Shown in pieces: positions 34,138 to 41,081 of a stretch of 64,000 nt of DNA. The notes beneath the pieces are model-generated. The model was not told where the DNA came from and searched no databases. It saw only the letters and a program-made list of their open reading frames with translations. The stretch's first letter is position 1, and every line of letters starts with the position of its first letter. This DNA comes from Streptomyces sp. CB02400. GTDB lineage: Bacteria > Actinomycetota > Actinomycetes > Streptomycetales > Streptomycetaceae. The stretch lies in contig NZ_LIWB01000002.1 in the NCBI RefSeq assembly GCF_001905725.1, positions 295,607 to 359,606 of the forward strand, read 5' to 3'. The translations under genes and the position numbers were made by a program.

Positions 34138-34507
34138 AGCGGCTGGCAAGAGGGTGCGGGGTGGCCGAAACCGAATCGTGACCGCGGGGGCGGCGGTATA
34201 CCCCGGGCGACCGGGTTCTGTGTACCGCCTTCTTCCGGGGCTGTGCGGAAGGAGGTGCCCGGACTGGAGGGTTCCGGCCGCCGGAGAGGAGCACGAGGCG
34301 GGAGAGGGCCGCACGGGACGTGGCGCCGCCCTGGCGGTGGGCGGGGACCCGCGGAGCCGGTTCGGAGCACCCGCCGCTCCGAGTCGCTCACCCCGGACGC
34401 GCCGCCGAACGGTCTCCCTGCCGGGCTCCGGCCGGCCGCCTCCCTGCCGTCGGCCTGCCGGCGGTCAACGTGCGGGCCGACCCTCGGTGTCAGTGGCGGC
34501 TGACAGT
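34138..34507. other. Gene-free interval between the ribose operon and the next gene
   Basis: 370 bases with no convincing gene. A small hairpin (CTTCCG at 34232-34237 with CGGAAG at 34246-34251) is the only structure seen. The left part must hold the ribose-operon promoter. Confidence 0.45.
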
Positions 34508-35170
34508 ATGACGATCATGAGCCGGATCATCTCGTACAGCACCGCCGACAAAGCCGACGTCCTGGCCTTCATCGGAGCCGCGGACGACCTGACACCCGAT
34601 CAGGCGCGGCGCCTCGGGATCATGCGTGAGAAGGCGCGGGAGAGCCAGCGGGAACTGGAGCGTCAGGACATCGACCTGGGCCTGACCGTCCCCGAGGCGC
34701 TGGAGCACCTCGTGGCCGGTCACGCGCGTTCCGGGGCCGAGTATGCGGCGGGAGCCTACTACCGCGCGCTCCAGCACATCATCGACTGCAACGCCTCCGA
34801 CCCCGCCGACCTCGGTGTCTACTCCAAGCCCTCCACCTTCTTCGGCCTGCTCGACGAAGAGCTGCGCCGTGCGGGCGTGAGCGCCGATCTCCTGCTGCAC
34901 GACCACCTGTTCTCCGGGCCGCCCGAGGAGATCCCCTTCCCCGTCCCCTTCCCCGTGGACGGGCCGCACATCGGCATGTTCCCGCTGGCCAGGGCCAAGC
35001 CGGCCGCCGACGCCTACCGTGCGGTGCTGGACCGGGTGGACGAGGACTTCCGGTACGACCTCCGGGAGCTGGCCGAGAAGCTCGAGTTCGAGCACACGGA
35101 ATGGGAGTACGCCACGAAGAACATCGACTGGTACACCCAGGACACGATCTTCTTCTCCATCACGGGCTGA
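34508..35170 (+). CDS. Hypothetical soluble protein, acidic, about 220 residues
   Basis: A 220-residue protein starting MTIMSRIISYSTADKADVLA (a second ATG lies at 34517), ending with an acidic, aromatic-rich stretch (EFEHTEWEYATKNIDWYTQD). No signal peptide, membrane helix or catalytic motif. The pattern (small strand, DLTPDQARR helix, central helical LVAGHARSGAEYAAGAYYRALQHII) is that of stand-alone Streptomyces proteins that resemble immunity or DUF7691-type proteins, but I cannot assign it. It stands alone, convergent with the broken gene at 35282-35516. Confidence 0.7.
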   Translation: MTIMSRIISYSTADKADVLAFIGAADDLTPDQARRLGIMREKARESQRELERQDIDLGLTVPEALEHLVAGHARSGAEYAAGAYYRALQHIIDCNASDPADLGVYSKPSTFFGLLDEELRRAGVSADLLLHDHLFSGPPEEIPFPVPFPVDGPHIGMFPLARAKPAADAYRAVLDRVDEDFRYDLRELAEKLEFEHTEWEYATKNIDWYTQDTIFFSITG

Positions 35171-35281
35171 GTGGCGGTGGCCGCCTCCCGGTTGAAAAGG
35201 GTGAGCATCCGGCGGGCGAACGCGACGTGCGCACTCGGACGAGCGGAACGTGGACACCGCGGATCGAGGTGCTCCCGGTTT

Positions 35282-35516
35282 TCAGGAGGGTGTGAGCAAC
35301 CTTCGGGCGACCGCCCGGAGTTCCTCGTCCTCGTGGTCCTCGGAGAAGGGTGTGGCGCCGAGCGGGCGGCGCGGGGAAGGGAACGGCGGGTGCCGACGCC
35401 GAGTACACCGTGCCCTGGTGGAGCGCCCTGACCAGGTCGGGCACGTCCACGGCCGGGCCGTGGACGTGGGTCGGTGTCCGCCACTGGACGGCGTCCGGTC
35501 CGGCCGGGGACTTCAT
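35282..35516 (-). pseudogene. Small hypothetical gene with a frameshift
   Basis: An ATG at 35516 with AAGGAG well placed upstream opens MKSPAGPDAVQWRTPTHVHG and reads well for about 50 codons (ending VPFPAPPARR). The frame then turns into Arg/Gly-rich shadow sequence. One frame over, reading resumes as PFSEDHEDEELRAVARRLL and ends at a stop at 35284-35282. The 235-base span equals 78 codons plus one base. Either a one-base frameshift has broken an approximately 77-residue protein or there is a sequencing error. Function unknown. Confidence 0.55.
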
Positions 35517-35580
35517 GGTCGGCGCTCCTTCGCCGATCAGGTGCGCCGGCCCTGCGGAGCACCACCGACCGCGCCGGTCC

Positions 35581-36633
35581 TCACGCGGCGGACGGAGGTG
35601 CGACGACGGGCGGGTTGAGGCGGGCGAAGCCTTCCTGGCGCTGGTAGGGGAAGTACGGGTAGGGCGCGGTCCTGGCGCTCGCCGCGTCGAGTCTCGCCGT
35701 CTGGTCGGGCGTGAGCGTCCAGCCGACGGCGCCGAGGTTCTGGCGGAGCTGCTCCTCGTTGCGGGCGCCGATGATGACGGAGGAGACGGTCGGCCGCCGC
35801 AGCAGCCAGTTGAGGGCGATCTGCGGAATGCTCCTGCCGGTCTCCCGCGCGATCTCGTCGAGGGCGTCGACCACGCGGTAGAGGTGCTCGTCCTCGACCG
35901 GCGGGCCGTAGTCCGCGGTCCGGTGCAGCCGGCTGCCGGCCGGGAGCGGCCGGCCACGGCGGATGTTGCCGGTGAGCCGCCCCCAGCCGAGCGGGCTCCA
36001 GACGAGGGCTCCGAGGCCCTGGTCGAGCCCGAGGGGCATCAGCTCCCATTCGTAGTCGCGGCCGACGAGCGAGTAGTAGACCTGATGGGCCACATAGCGC
36101 GGGTGGCCGTACCTCTCCGCGCTCGCCAGGGACTTCATCGCCTGCCAGCCGGAGAAGTTGGAGATGCCGAGGTAGCGGACCTTCCCCGCCCGTACGAGGT
36201 CGTCGAGCGCGGACAGGACCTCCTCGACCGGCGTCCCGGCGTCGAAGGCGTGCAGCTGGAACAGGTCGATGTGGTCGGTGCCGAGCCGGCGCAGGGCGTC
36301 CTCGCACGCGGTGATCAGGCGCGAACGGGAGGTGCCCGCGTCGCCGGGACCGTCGCCCATCGGCAGGCCGGTCTTGGTGGACACGATCACCTGGTCCCTG
36401 CGGCCCTTGATCGCTTCGCCGAGCACCTCCTCGGAGGCCCCGCCGGAGTAGACGTCGGCGGTGTCGAACATCGTGATCCCGGCGTCGAGGCAGATGTCCA
36501 CGAGACGTCGCGCTTCCCGCGCGTCCGTGGTGCCCCAGGCGCCGAACAGCGGCCCCTGGCCGCCGAAGGTGCCGGCGCCGAAGCTCAGTGCGGGGACCTT
36601 GAGGCCGGAAGCGCCCAACTGCCTGTACTCCAT
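35581..36633 (-). CDS. Aldo/keto reductase
   Basis: A 350-residue AKR of the YajO/Tas type. The catalytic tetrad is visible: D57 and Y62 (FDTADVYSGG), K87 (VSTKTGLP) and H128 (LFQLHAFD). NADPH-site residues follow near the C-terminus (SSVIIGARNEEQLRQNL). ATG at 36633 has AGAGGA upstream; it starts MEYRQLGASGLKVPALSFG, the standard family start. It is divergent from the TetR gene, and both have the same 22-bp operator type, so TetR likely represses this reductase until an aldehyde or quinone-like inducer appears. Confidence 0.92.
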   Translation of the reverse strand: MEYRQLGASGLKVPALSFGAGTFGGQGPLFGAWGTTDAREARRLVDICLDAGITMFDTADVYSGGASEEVLGEAIKGRRDQVIVSTKTGLPMGDGPGDAGTSRSRLITACEDALRRLGTDHIDLFQLHAFDAGTPVEEVLSALDDLVRAGKVRYLGISNFSGWQAMKSLASAERYGHPRYVAHQVYYSLVGRDYEWELMPLGLDQGLGALVWSPLGWGRLTGNIRRGRPLPAGSRLHRTADYGPPVEDEHLYRVVDALDEIARETGRSIPQIALNWLLRRPTVSSVIIGARNEEQLRQNLGAVGWTLTPDQTARLDAASARTAPYPYFPYQRQEGFARLNPPVVAPPSAA

Positions 36634-36663
36634 GGCTGTTCCTCTCCCATCACACGACCTGGC

Positions 36664-36685
36664 TAACGGGTCTGGAGTTCCGTTA
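36664..36685. promoter_or_regulatory. Candidate TetR operator, copy 1
   Basis: A 22-bp dyad with arms TAACGG and CCGTTA around ctggagt, 31 bases before the reductase start. It shares CTGGAGTYCCGTTA with copy 2 at 36718-36739. Confidence 0.6.
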
Positions 36686-36717
36686 GTGTGGACCCCAACG
36701 TAACAGGTGTGAGCGAT

Positions 36718-36739
36718 TAATGGAACTGGAGTCCCGTTA
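36718..36739. promoter_or_regulatory. Candidate TetR operator, copy 2, touching the TetR start codon
   Basis: A 22-bp site with arms TAATGG and CCGTTA; its last base is the A of the TetR ATG. The centres of the two copies are 54 bases apart. Bound regulator here would block its own translation start region and transcription. Confidence 0.6.
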
Positions 36740-37368
36740 TGGGGTTTGAGGGTACGGATCCGGGGACCGTCCGTCCTGGTGGGCGCACGGCGCGGGTGCG
36801 GGCGTCGGTGCTGCGGGCGGCCGGGGACGCCTTGGCGGAACACGGCTTCGCCCACCTGGACCTCGCCGACGTCGCGCGCCGCGCCGAGGTGGGCAAGACC
36901 ACCGTCTACCGCCGCTGGGGAACGGTGACCGGCCTGGTGGCCGATCTGCTGCTGGACATGGCCGAGCAGTCACTGCCGCGCACCGAGACCGGCTCGCTGC
37001 TCGGTGACCTCAAGGCCAACGCCCGGCTCGTGCGGCGCACCTTGGCCGACCCGCGGCAAGGAGCACTGTTCAAGGCGGTGATCGCCGCCGCCACCTGCGA
37101 GGCGAAGACGGCCGAGGCCCTGCACCGCTTCTACGACATCCGCGTCAGGGAGTGGGCGCCCTGCGTCCAACAGGCCGTCGACCGGGGCGAGGTCCCCGAG
37201 GGCACCGACGTCCACGAGGTGATCCGCGCCGTCTCCGCCCCGCTCTACTACCGCCTGCTGACCACCGGCGCCCCCCTCGACGAAGCGGCCGCGGACCGGG
37301 CCGCCGAGGCCGCCGCGGCGGCGGCACGCGCGGGAGCGTACGTGCGGGGCGGCGAAGCCCGTACGTGA
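36739..37368 (+). CDS. TetR-family transcriptional regulator
   Basis: A 209-residue TetR protein: helix-turn-helix region VLRAAGDALAEHGFAHLDLADVARRAEVGKTTVYRRWGTVTGLVADLL (residues 24-71 by eye), then a TetR C-terminal helical ligand domain with a TetR_C_11-like pattern (DIRVREWAPCVQQAVDRGEV). No ribosome site is visible because the operator reaches the ATG; the message may have a very short leader. Likely represses itself and the divergent aldo/keto reductase. Confidence 0.88.
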   Translation: MGFEGTDPGTVRPGGRTARVRASVLRAAGDALAEHGFAHLDLADVARRAEVGKTTVYRRWGTVTGLVADLLLDMAEQSLPRTETGSLLGDLKANARLVRRTLADPRQGALFKAVIAAATCEAKTAEALHRFYDIRVREWAPCVQQAVDRGEVPEGTDVHEVIRAVSAPLYYRLLTTGAPLDEAAADRAAEAAAAAARAGAYVRGGEART

Positions 37369-37395
37369 CGGGCTCGCGCGCGGCCCGGCTCCCCG

Positions 37396-37800
37396 TCAGC
37401 CCGCCGACACCTCGCACCACACGTACTTGCCCCGGCTGCCCTGTCTGGCCAGCGGCTGCCACCCCCACACGTCGGCGCAGGCCCGCACCAGCGCCAGTCC
37501 CCGCCCGTCCTCCACCTCGTCTTCGAACTGCCTCGGCGGCTCGGGAGGTTGAGGGTCCGCGTCCCACGCCCCGATCCGCAACGTCCCCGGCGGTGACCAG
37601 TGCACGCGCAGGCCGGCGGGGCCCTTGGTGTGCCGCACGGCGTTGGAGACCAGCTCGGTGGCGAGGAGTTCGGCGACGTCGACGAGGCGGATCAGCCCGT
37701 GCATGGTCAGGATCAGGCGGAGGGTGCGGCGGCTGACGGTGACGGCGCGGAGGTCGTTGGGGATGTACAAGGAGTACTCCCACGGTTCGTTTTCGGGCAT
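37396..37800 (-). CDS. ATP-binding protein, anti-sigma/RsbW-like (HATPase_c_2)
   Basis: A 134-residue GHKL ATPase domain alone: N-box ELLATELVSNAVRHT, then DGRGLALVRACADVWGW as the G1 region. Such single-domain Streptomyces proteins resemble the SpoIIAB/RsbW anti-sigma kinases. ATG at 37800 has GGAG seven bases upstream, better than a TTG four codons before. It is divergent from the XRE/DUF5753 regulator, an arrangement seen in whiJ-like clusters, and may be co-regulated with it. Confidence 0.85.
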   Translation of the reverse strand: MPENEPWEYSLYIPNDLRAVTVSRRTLRLILTMHGLIRLVDVAELLATELVSNAVRHTKGPAGLRVHWSPPGTLRIGAWDADPQPPEPPRQFEDEVEDGRGLALVRACADVWGWQPLARQGSRGKYVWCEVSAG

Positions 37801-38019
37801 GCGGGACTCCAATTCGGGTGCGGGGAGTTGGAATCGGCCCCGGTGTCATTGCCGCGGCCGTCACGGCAGGACGGGGCGGTGCGCTTCCGGCGGGCCGGTT
37901 TCGCACGGTGTGCGTCGCGTCACTGACGGTAGGGGTTAATGTTTCGGTTAAGCAAGCCTGTCCCGTAATCTGACGTCGAACGAGTCATGTCCTCCTGCCC
38001 GTTCGATGAGGAGTGGTCG

Positions 38020-38871
38020 ATGACGACCAGGCGTGAACCAACGGCCCGTCAGTTGCGCCTGGCGGTAGAGCTCAGGCGACTGCGTGACGCGGCAGGTCTG
38101 AGCGCACGGCAGGCGGCGACACTGCTCGGGGTGAGTCCGGTGCAGGTCAGTCATATCGAGTCCGGTCTTTCGGGAGTGAGTGAAGAGCGGTTGCGCCGCC
38201 TCGCTTCCCACTACGCCTGTACGGACCCCGAGTTCGTGGATGCCTTGGTGGCGATGGCGACCGACCGGACACGTGGGTGGTGGGAGCAGTACAGGTCCCT
38301 GCTGCCCACTCCCTTTCTCGACCTCGCGGAATTGGAGCATCACGCCACGTTTCTGCAGGAGGTCCAGTTCCTGTACGTTCCCGGCCCGCTCCAGACAGAG
38401 GAGTACGCCCGCTCCGTCTTTGCCTACCGGGTCCCCGAGTTGCCCACCCAGGAGCTTGAGCTACGTGTTCAACACCGCATGCAGCGCAAGGTGATCCTTG
38501 AGGGCCCCGAGCCCACTCCGTACGAGGCGGTCATTCATGAATCAGCACTTCGGATCATGGTCGGAGACCGCGCTGCCTCACGAGCGCAGCTCTCTCGCCT
38601 TCTTGAGGTGTCCGAGGAGGACCACATCACCGTGCGCGTGATCCCCCTCGACCTCGAAGGGTTCGCGGGCGCTGCGAGCGCCATGGCGTACGTCGGAGGC
38701 ATGGTGCCAAAGCTCGACACCGTGGTACGTGACACACCCGTCGGTACCGCGTTCATTGACGCAGAGGCCCAACTCGGTTCGTTTCGAACTCTCTTCCGTA
38801 AAGTGGAGGCTGTGTCGCTCGACCCGGTGCGGTCACGTGACTTCATCCACAGGTTGACGAAGGAGTTGTGA
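38020..38871 (+). CDS. XRE-family helix-turn-helix regulator with DUF5753 domain (WhiJ-like)
   Basis: A 283-residue protein: an N-terminal XRE helix-turn-helix (LRRLRDAAGLSARQAATLLGVSPVQVSHIESG) and a C-terminal DUF5753 domain (YVPGPLQTEEYARSVF, EAVIHESALRIMVGD, DHITVRVIPLDLEGFAG). GAGGAG six bases before the ATG at 38020 decides the start; an ATG 11 codons earlier has no site. The gene is followed by two DUF397 genes, the usual partners of such regulators in developmental control in Streptomyces. Codon use is slightly less G+C-rich than the neighbours. Confidence 0.9.
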   Translation: MTTRREPTARQLRLAVELRRLRDAAGLSARQAATLLGVSPVQVSHIESGLSGVSEERLRRLASHYACTDPEFVDALVAMATDRTRGWWEQYRSLLPTPFLDLAELEHHATFLQEVQFLYVPGPLQTEEYARSVFAYRVPELPTQELELRVQHRMQRKVILEGPEPTPYEAVIHESALRIMVGDRAASRAQLSRLLEVSEEDHITVRVIPLDLEGFAGAASAMAYVGGMVPKLDTVVRDTPVGTAFIDAEAQLGSFRTLFRKVEAVSLDPVRSRDFIHRLTKEL

Positions 38872-38879
38872 GGCAGCTC

Positions 38880-39077
38880 ATGGGCACCCCCCGTACTTGG
38901 CGAAAGTCCTCCTACTCAGGACCTGGTGACGGCAACTCGTGTCTTGAGATCGCGCACACCCGCGCCCTCGTGGCCATACGGGACTCCAAGGCCCCCACGA
39001 ACGGAACACTCGCCTTCCCCACCGAAGCCTTCGGCGCTTTCGTGCGAGCGATCAAGGAGACGGCCGGGAGGCTTTGA
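38880..39077 (+). CDS. DUF397 protein, first copy
   Basis: A 65-residue DUF397 protein with the pattern WRKSSYSGPGDGNSCLEIAH and VAIRDSKAPTNGTLAFPTEAF. TGAGG six bases upstream favours the ATG at 38880; a GTG at 38868 that overlaps the regulator stop as GTGA is possible. DUF397 proteins act with the upstream XRE/DUF5753 partner, probably as small modulators by direct binding. Confidence 0.85.
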   Translation: MGTPRTWRKSSYSGPGDGNSCLEIAHTRALVAIRDSKAPTNGTLAFPTEAFGAFVRAIKETAGRL

Positions 39078-39084
39078 GGAACCC

Positions 39085-39273
39085 ATGGAGAACTGGCGCA
39101 AGTCGTCCTACTCCGGAGGCGGCGACGGCAACAACTGCGTGGAGATCGCGACCTCTTCCACCCATGCCGCCGTCCGCGACTCCAAGGCCCCCGCCCGATC
39201 CCCCCTCACCTTCCCCGCCGATGCCTTCGCCTCCTTCCTCGAAGCCCTCAGGACGCACCCCCGGCGTTGGTAG
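39085..39273 (+). CDS. DUF397 protein, second copy
   Basis: A 62-residue DUF397 protein (MENWRKSSYSGGGDGNNCVE, then VRDSKAPARSPLTFPADAF) starting seven bases after the first copy, with GAGGAA before the ATG. It is clearly a tandem paralogue of the first copy; both keep the W-R-K-S-S-Y-S-G and V-R-D-S-K blocks. Confidence 0.85.
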   Translation: MENWRKSSYSGGGDGNNCVEIATSSTHAAVRDSKAPARSPLTFPADAFASFLEALRTHPRRW

Positions 39274-39304
39274 TCTCCGCCCCTACGACCACGGAGGCCG
39301 ATCG

Positions 39305-39694
39305 ATGGTGGAAGCGGGGCGGGCAAGCCCTTCGACGAACCGGGCCGGGGCCTTCCCGTTCGGTGTCCTCTTCGGAGGCCTCACCTCGCTCGTCTCCACA
39401 GTCGTCATCGGGCGGGTGTGGGCGGCGTGCGACATCGGCGTCGGCGCGGCGGCGAACTCCCTGACCCTGCTCGTCCTCGCCCCGCTGATCTGGATCGCCA
39501 CGGCGATCCCGCTCGGTGTCCTGTACGGCGTCCTCGGCGGACGCCACCGGCGCGCGGCCCTGGCGGCGGGGTTCCTGTTCACCGTGTGCTGCACGTGGTT
39601 CCTGGTCACCTGGATCGGTGTGCCGGACTCCTACCCGGACCCCGTGTGCCCGGGGAACGTCCCGCCGTGGTGGCCGGGTTTCATACCCGTGTGA
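39305..39694 (+). CDS. Small integral membrane protein of unknown function
   Basis: A 129-residue protein with three strong hydrophobic segments (PFGVLFGGLTSLVSTVVIG, LTLLVLAPLIWIATAIPLGV, ALAAGFLFTVCCTWFLVTWI) and a short Pro/Cys-rich end (PDPVCPGNVPPWWPGF). GGAGG lies seven bases before the ATG. It follows the DUF397 genes in the same direction by 31 bases and may be transcribed with them. Not recognised. Confidence 0.7.
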   Translation: MVEAGRASPSTNRAGAFPFGVLFGGLTSLVSTVVIGRVWAACDIGVGAAANSLTLLVLAPLIWIATAIPLGVLYGVLGGRHRRAALAAGFLFTVCCTWFLVTWIGVPDSYPDPVCPGNVPPWWPGFIPV

Positions 39695-39925
39695 CCGGGC
39701 CGGACCGCGCGTACGGCGAACGCCGGACCGCCCCGCTCCCGCCTTCGCCCACCTCCTCGAAGTGCTGAAGGAACCCGGACCGGCGGAAACCGGCACGACG
39801 GCAACTCCGTTGGCACCGCTGCTCGGAGCGATTCCGTGGAACCGGGCCACACCGTTCCGCGGTCTCACGGACAGCCGCCCTGCCCGGCGGCCCCCTTCCG
39901 TCCCACTCGCATCCTGGAGCCCGCT

Positions 39926-40444
39926 TTGCCCATACGGACAGGCACCACCCGCCCCGCGCTCCTGCTCCTGTCGACCGTGCTCGCGGCCGGAACGCTCACC
40001 GGCTGCGCGTTGCAGGAGCTCACCAGGGACTGCGAGGGGACCGACGGCCGGGTGAGGGAGATGGCCGCGCTCGGCATCCTCGACTCCCGGCCCGCCGGGG
40101 CCACCGTCGCCCGGGGCTTCGAGGAGGTCGACGCGGGCTGCTGGGCGGACAGCGGTGACGTCTCGGTGTACGCCGGCCGGACCTACGCCTTCCCCGGCAC
40201 GGAGGCCGAGGTCACCGCCCACTACCGGAGGGCAGCGGTACGGGACGGATGGGATCCGGACCCCGAAGCCCCGTCCGGCGACCTGTGCTTCGTCAAGGAG
40301 GACATGACCCTGCGGGTCGTCTTCCTTACCGCCGAGGGCCTCGCGGAGGACGGCCACGAGGACCGCCCCGACCTCACCACCGGGGCCGGCTACTCGGTCA
40401 ACGCCGACTCGTTCACGAACAGCGGCGTCGAGCCGGGCTGCTAG
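39926..40444 (+). CDS. Putative lipoprotein of unknown function
   Basis: A 172-residue protein started by TTG at 39926 with GGAG seven bases upstream; the longer ATG reading has no ribosome site. Signal: basic start, LLLLSTVLAAGTLTGC with lipobox L-T-G-C. The mature part resembles other small Streptomyces lipoproteins that carry an AFPGTEAEVTAHYRRAAVRDGW block. Its 3' end overlaps the convergent Uma2 gene by 32 bases. Function unknown. Confidence 0.7.
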   Translation: MPIRTGTTRPALLLLSTVLAAGTLTGCALQELTRDCEGTDGRVREMAALGILDSRPAGATVARGFEEVDAGCWADSGDVSVYAGRTYAFPGTEAEVTAHYRRAAVRDGWDPDPEAPSGDLCFVKEDMTLRVVFLTAEGLAEDGHEDRPDLTTGAGYSVNADSFTNSGVEPGC

Positions 40445-41015
40445 AGCCGTCCCTGCCGTACCTGCGGAACTCCGACGTCTCCACCGTCCACGGCCCGAAC
40501 GGCACCGAGTCGCCGAAGATGTACGGCTCCTTGCTGCTGTAGCGGCCCTTGCACGGCTCGGAGTGCACCTCGATCGTGCCGGTGCGCGGGTCGACGATCA
40601 TGTAGTGCGGGATGCCCATGGCCGGATAGTCGGCCAACTTGTCGTCGTAGTCGTTGCCCGGGTTGGACGGTGAGACGATCTCGACAGCGGCCAGCACCTG
40701 CGTCGCGTCGACGGCCAGGCCCTCTTCGTCGAGGGTGGCCTCGGGGATCACGACGGCATCGGGCCGGCGCATGCGCCCGATGGCCGGGTGCTCGATCTCG
40801 GGCCCGTTCGCACAGATGTGACCGGGGTGGGTGCGGAGCAGTTGTGCGTCCAACTGCTTGCAGATGCGGCGGACGGTCCCCTCGTGGCGCTTCGACGGGC
40901 ACATCATCGCCAGTATCGGACCGGACGGCCCGATCTCGACACTCCACGACCCCTCGAGCTGTTCCGAGTAGGCCCCGAGCTCCGCGGCGATGGCGCGCAT
41001 CTTGGCGTAGTCCAT
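40413..41015 (-). CDS. Uma2-family protein, PD-(D/E)XK restriction-endonuclease fold
   Basis: A 200-residue Uma2 (DUF820) protein. The nuclease-like core is visible: RRPDAVVIPEA (Asp), LAAVEIVSPSNPGNDYDDKLADYPAMGIPHYMIVDP with the E-I-V-S-P-S and D-x-x-x-K-x-x-x-Y blocks typical of the family. Uma2 genes are numerous in Streptomyces and have no settled role. Start ATG at 41015, divergent from recD2 by 66 bases. Tail overlaps the lipoprotein gene. Confidence 0.88.
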   Translation of the reverse strand: MDYAKMRAIAAELGAYSEQLEGSWSVEIGPSGPILAMMCPSKRHEGTVRRICKQLDAQLLRTHPGHICANGPEIEHPAIGRMRRPDAVVIPEATLDEEGLAVDATQVLAAVEIVSPSNPGNDYDDKLADYPAMGIPHYMIVDPRTGTIEVHSEPCKGRYSSKEPYIFGDSVPFGPWTVETSEFRRYGRDGSSSPARRRCS

Positions 41016-41081
41016 GAGCCCAGAGTACTGAGGGGGCGACTCTCCGGCCGCCCTGTCAGTCCCCGCGGGTACCGTCGGACC

